From contig QHNB01000083.1 of assembly GCA_003217965.1 (NCBI GenBank), positions 1 to 9,021 of the forward strand: 9,021 nt of DNA, given 5' to 3'. The position numbers were made by a program, and so were the translations under genes. Position 1 is the first letter of the stretch. Each line of letters begins with the position of its first letter. The notes beneath the pieces were generated by a model. It was not told the origin of the DNA. It worked only from the letters and a program-made list of their open reading frames with translations, and did no database searches. This document shows positions 7,237 through 9,021 of the stretch, piece by piece. The DNA is from Verrucomicrobiota bacterium. GTDB taxonomy: Bacteria; Verrucomicrobiota; Verrucomicrobiia; Chthoniobacterales; UBA10450.

Positions 7237-7412
7237 CAGTGAACAAGAAAGGAATCGCAGATCCGGAGATGTTAAACTTATTTATGGATAAGCAAGTTGA
7301 GATCGAAGCTGGGCGATTTCGCCGGCTGCGTGGCTGGACGACAGGATTGCGGACGCTGGTAACGAGAGCGATCAGAGGGACGGCAAGTCTGTATCGCCTC
7401 AAATCCGGTCTC

Positions 7413-7603
7413 ATGCTGATGCAGTTTGCGCTGCTTTGCCTCGGCTCCGCGCTTTTGAGCTCTGCTTGCGCGCACAATGATGACTCTTCGGCGGACTCTT
7501 CACAGCATCGTCGCCATCGCCGGGGCGGTTATGGCCAAGGACAAGGCGGAACCTCCGATCGCTCGAATATCTTTGGGTCGCCAACCCAGTGCCGGGCCAG
7601 TGA
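7413..7603 (+). CDS. Small predicted lipoprotein with an apparent frameshift near its end
   Basis: From ATG at 7413 (alternative 7419) the frame encodes a hydrophobic signal, MLMQFALLCLGSALL, then a lipobox-like SSAC with the lipidated Cys at 19, then a charged and Gly-rich tail (SSQHRRHRRGGYGQGQGG) up to FGSPT at 54-58. An exported lipoprotein is therefore predicted. After codon 58 the frame runs on to 8015 with no sensible composition and passes over a pseudogene on the other strand. Adding one C in the run at 7585-7587 would instead give PVPGQ and a TGA at 7601-7603, a 63-residue protein with a natural end. I take this as a one-base deletion, either real or a sequencing error. The frame is open upstream to a GTG at 7239, but a signal peptide after 58 residues is unlikely. 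Function unknown; no clear ribosome binding site. Confidence 0.45.
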
Positions 7604-7776
7604 GGCAAGAACAGAGGTAAAAAGGAATAGCGAGCGTACTCGTAGCCCGAATGCTCAGTCTAGGGGTGCGCTTCTTGTAGTCACGGTTCGGCGGTTGTCG
7701 GATCGCAGTGGAGACGATGGGGTTGATAAGGTGAGAGCCTCGACGAGTTTCCGCTCGGATTGCACCGCGTTACGGT

Positions 7777-7794
7777 CCGCCAAATTATTGGCGG
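7777..7794. repeat. Perfect inverted repeat CCGCCAA-ATTA-TTGGCGG
   Basis: Two 7-base arms with a 4-base loop lie within the decayed trmO region, past the point where the reading frame is lost. There is no T-run on either side, so a terminator is unlikely. It may be a relic of a small palindromic element. Confidence 0.4.
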
Positions 7795-7813
7795 CCGCAT
7801 CAGAGTTGCCGGG

Positions 7814-7833
7814 CTGTAGCCGCTACTCAGCGT
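7814..7833 (-). repeat. Degenerate hairpin repeat unit at the trmO break
   Basis: CTGTAGC at 7814-7820 is the reverse complement of the GCTACAG tail shared by the hairpin repeats at 8698-8760. It is followed by a short stem, CGCT-ACTC-AGCG. The unit starts exactly where the similarity to TrmO stops. Confidence 0.4.
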
Positions 7834-8049
7834 GTCCCGCCGCCCCCGCATGCAACCAGGTAACTACGATGATTTCTTGTCCCACAACGATGTCTTGCAG
7901 TCCTTCCGCAAAACGGGGACTGACTTCGAGCCAGGCATCGGGTGCTCCCTCGGAACCTTGCCTAGACGCGTCGTCGCGACTTTTTATTTCGGAACGAATG
8001 AACCCAATTGGGTGAATCAAGGGGCGTTATCATCGCTTATCGGCATGGG

Positions 8050-8508
8050 TCAGCTTGAGTAGCGACGGACGCACAAAGCGATGGGCAAGCCAACCAGAAG
8101 TGGATGGCCGATCGGGCCGGTAATGTAGGTAGCGATGTTGAACTGGGGGTGACGGATCGCCGAAAGCGGTATAACCACGAAGTACATAAACAGGAACACC
8201 AATTCGCCGTAGATGAGGCCAGAGAGGATCGGGCGTTCGATTAGGAGACGAAGTTTTCTGCTGGCGAAGTAGTAAACGGCTGCGGCTGTAAACGCGATGA
8301 TGAATTGACATAGAAGGCCAATGGCAGCGGATGTCCACCCCATCTCATGGGAGCGCGCTCCAAAGATGCCGCCGGCGATACGCTGCAGGATTCGGAAGGG
8401 CGTGGATCCGACCAGGGTGAACCCAATAAAAGCTTGAGTGATATCGAAAATACCGGCCAGGAGGCCGCCCCAGAAGATCGCGGCAAAGGGTTTGGAAGAA
8501 GTCTTCAT
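8050..8508 (-). CDS. Conserved small integral membrane protein, four predicted helices
   Basis: The protein has 152 residues from ATG at 8508. Hydrophobic segments at about 8-33, 59-82, 94-117 and 125-146 predict four membrane helices; there is no cleavable signal. The pattern AAIFWGGLLAGIFDITQAFI at the start, TPFRILQRIAGGIFG in the first loop and AAAVYYFASRKL after helix two match a family of uncharacterised bacterial membrane proteins that I recognise but cannot name. The frame is intact and the protein has a natural length for that type. It stands alone on the minus strand, with the trmO pseudogene downstream (30 bases away) and repeat-rich DNA upstream. No function is proposed. No strong ribosome binding site is seen. 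Confidence 0.8.
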   Translation of the reverse strand: MKTSSKPFAAIFWGGLLAGIFDITQAFIGFTLVGSTPFRILQRIAGGIFGARSHEMGWTSAAIGLLCQFIIAFTAAAVYYFASRKLRLLIERPILSGLIYGELVFLFMYFVVIPLSAIRHPQFNIATYITGPIGHPLLVGLPIALCVRRYSS

Positions 8509-8660
8509 ACAGTTCGTCGGGAGACGGAGCCTCGCCTACCAGGACTCTGTCTTAGCGTAAAGTTCGACCCAGTTCTCGCGGATTCGTTTCCTTTTTTCCA
8601 GGGTTCCTGATTCGATTACTTCGGATCGCCTCGACGGACTCTCCTTGCCAACTTCGTCGT
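8509..8660. other. Non-coding stretch upstream of the membrane protein gene
   Basis: No reading frame with protein-like features and no clear promoter is seen. Together with the repeat cluster that follows, it makes a gene-free gap of about 370 bases. Confidence 0.5.
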
Positions 8661-8844
8661 CGTAGCGAGGGCGATGGGCATCGAGGCCCTGTGAGGACGC
8701 CTCGACAGAGCGAGGCGGCTACAGCGTTGTCTTTTCGGCGGTGAGACACCGCCGCTACAGATGCGCGACGTGTGCGTTACCTATAAGATTCAGAATCTGC
8801 GGTCAATGCCCGCAGTTACAGTCTTCCAGCGACCGCGGCTACAG
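8661..8844. repeat. Hairpin repeat cluster, about five units with a GCTACAG-type tail
   Basis: Units in order: a reversed one led by CGTAGC with stem AGGGC...GCCCT (8668-8690); CGCCTCG-ACAGAG-CGAGGCG then GCTACAG (8698-8724); GGCGGTG-AGA-CACCGCC then GCTACAG (8737-8760); CTGCGG-TCAATGC-CCGCAG then TTACAG (8797-8821); and a right half only, GCGACCGCGGCTACAG (8829-8844). Stem sequences differ while pairing is kept by matching changes in both arms, and the tail stays the same. This suggests structured, probably mobile REP-like elements rather than simple tandem duplication. Confidence 0.75.
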
Positions 8845-8880
8845 TTTTGCGATTTCGTGTTTTCGCTAGGCTGGCGAAGA

Positions 8881-9021
8881 ATGCCGGTTACGTTTGATTC
8901 TCTGAAACGCCTGCTTTTCGTTTTCGTTTTGGTTCTGATCGCCGCTGGTGTCGGTCTGTACCTCGACTGGAATTGGAAGCGACCACTTTCGCCGCGTGGC
9001 GGACGTTACTTCTTTCATCGC
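8881..9021 (+). CDS. Membrane-anchored protein, N-terminal 47 codons only
   Basis: ATG at 8881 opens a frame that runs off the window. It reads MPVTFDSLKRLLFVFVLVLI, then AAGVGLYLDWNWKRP and so on. A single hydrophobic segment at about 11-28, preceded by a Lys-Arg, predicts an N-terminal membrane anchor or uncleaved signal, with the remainder outside the cytoplasm. There is no conserved domain in the visible part, and I do not recognise the family. An AGG lies about 12 bases upstream as a weak ribosome binding site. The gene begins 36 bases after the hairpin repeat cluster. Confidence 0.65.
   Translation, partial: MPVTFDSLKRLLFVFVLVLIAAGVGLYLDWNWKRPLSPRGGRYFFHR

Larger units (their letters stand above)
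6931..7238. other. Gap without genes, containing hairpin repeats
   Basis: No coding frame with recognisable features is seen here. The stretch holds the upstream region of the minus-strand gene starting at 6930, two GC-rich hairpin repeat units (7089-7155) and a GC-only hairpin (7212-7229). I see no convincing promoter for the minus-strand gene. Confidence 0.6.
7690..8020 (-). pseudogene. trmO: Decayed trmO-like gene (tRNA t6A37 methyltransferase, UPF0066/TsaA family)
   Basis: From a TTG at 8020 the minus strand reads IHPIGFIRSEIKSRDDASRQ, then GSEGAPDAWLEV and IIVVTWLH, the typical N-terminal half of TrmO/YaeB, which uses S-adenosylmethionine to methylate t6A37 of tRNA-Thr. Stops lie directly upstream, and no ATG is present at the expected start. 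After WLH the frame slips: the expected RRDTL appears in another frame, and the original frame ends in TAG at 7825-7823. A third frame around 7742-7698 reads GSHLINPIVSTAIR, faintly like the RSPxRPNPIGL core of the family; this last match is weak, so the left limit is uncertain. At least one frameshift and the loss of the conserved core make it non-functional. A degenerate copy of the local hairpin repeat (7814-7833) lies exactly where the frame is lost. Confidence 0.65.

Noticed and set aside
7695..7800. Possible structured RNA or riboswitch in the stretch between the lipoprotein and trmO remnants
   Set aside because: No consensus core of a riboswitch class I know could be matched, and it is better explained as decayed coding DNA plus a small palindrome.
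7239..8015. A 258-codon plus-strand frame as one gene
   Set aside because: Only the part around 7413-7586 has protein-like features; the rest has random composition and lies opposite a recognisable trmO remnant.

Overview
The window looks like a fragment of a high-GC soil bacterium chromosome, probably from Verrucomicrobiota (Spartobacteria/Udaeobacter-like) or a similar phylum. That placement is an inference from weak Shine-Dalgarno signals, the protein families present and small GC-rich hairpin repeats ending in a GCTACAG-like tail. No rRNA, tRNA, CRISPR array, integrase or transposase gene was seen.

Layout. Bases 2-1051 (+) hold the C-terminal part of an S9 prolyl-oligopeptidase-type peptidase whose start lies outside the window. 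It converges on a radical SAM enzyme of the AmmeMemoRadiSam (AmrS) type at 1133-2221 (-). Then come three minus-strand items, listed here in ascending coordinates: a 111-bp remnant of the 3' end of another gene (2377-2487), a 968-residue class III cyclase / STAND-like ATPase / TPR signalling protein (2532-5438), and an intact conserved gene of unknown function (5521-6930). The remnant is a diverged copy of the 3' end of that intact gene, so the cyclase gene is bracketed by two copies of one gene end. The leader of the cyclase gene contains a perfect palindrome and a possible 17-codon leader ORF whose stop overlaps the cyclase start as ATGA.

From 6931 to 9021 the DNA is sparse and eroded. It has a hairpin-repeat cluster, a small predicted lipoprotein with an apparent late frameshift (7413-7603, +), a decayed trmO pseudogene (about 7690-8020, -), an intact four-helix membrane protein (8050-8508, -), a second larger hairpin-repeat cluster (8661-8844) and the first 47 codons of a membrane-anchored protein running off the edge (8881-9021, +).

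No metabolic pathway links these genes. The closest thing to a functional unit is the unknown gene plus the cyclase/ATPase/TPR gene: same strand, 82 nt apart, possibly cotranscribed. The most informative signal is the duplicated gene end around the cyclase gene. Its differences are mostly silent, which fits either 3'-end-replacing integration of a mobile segment or deletion of a once-functional tandem paralogue.
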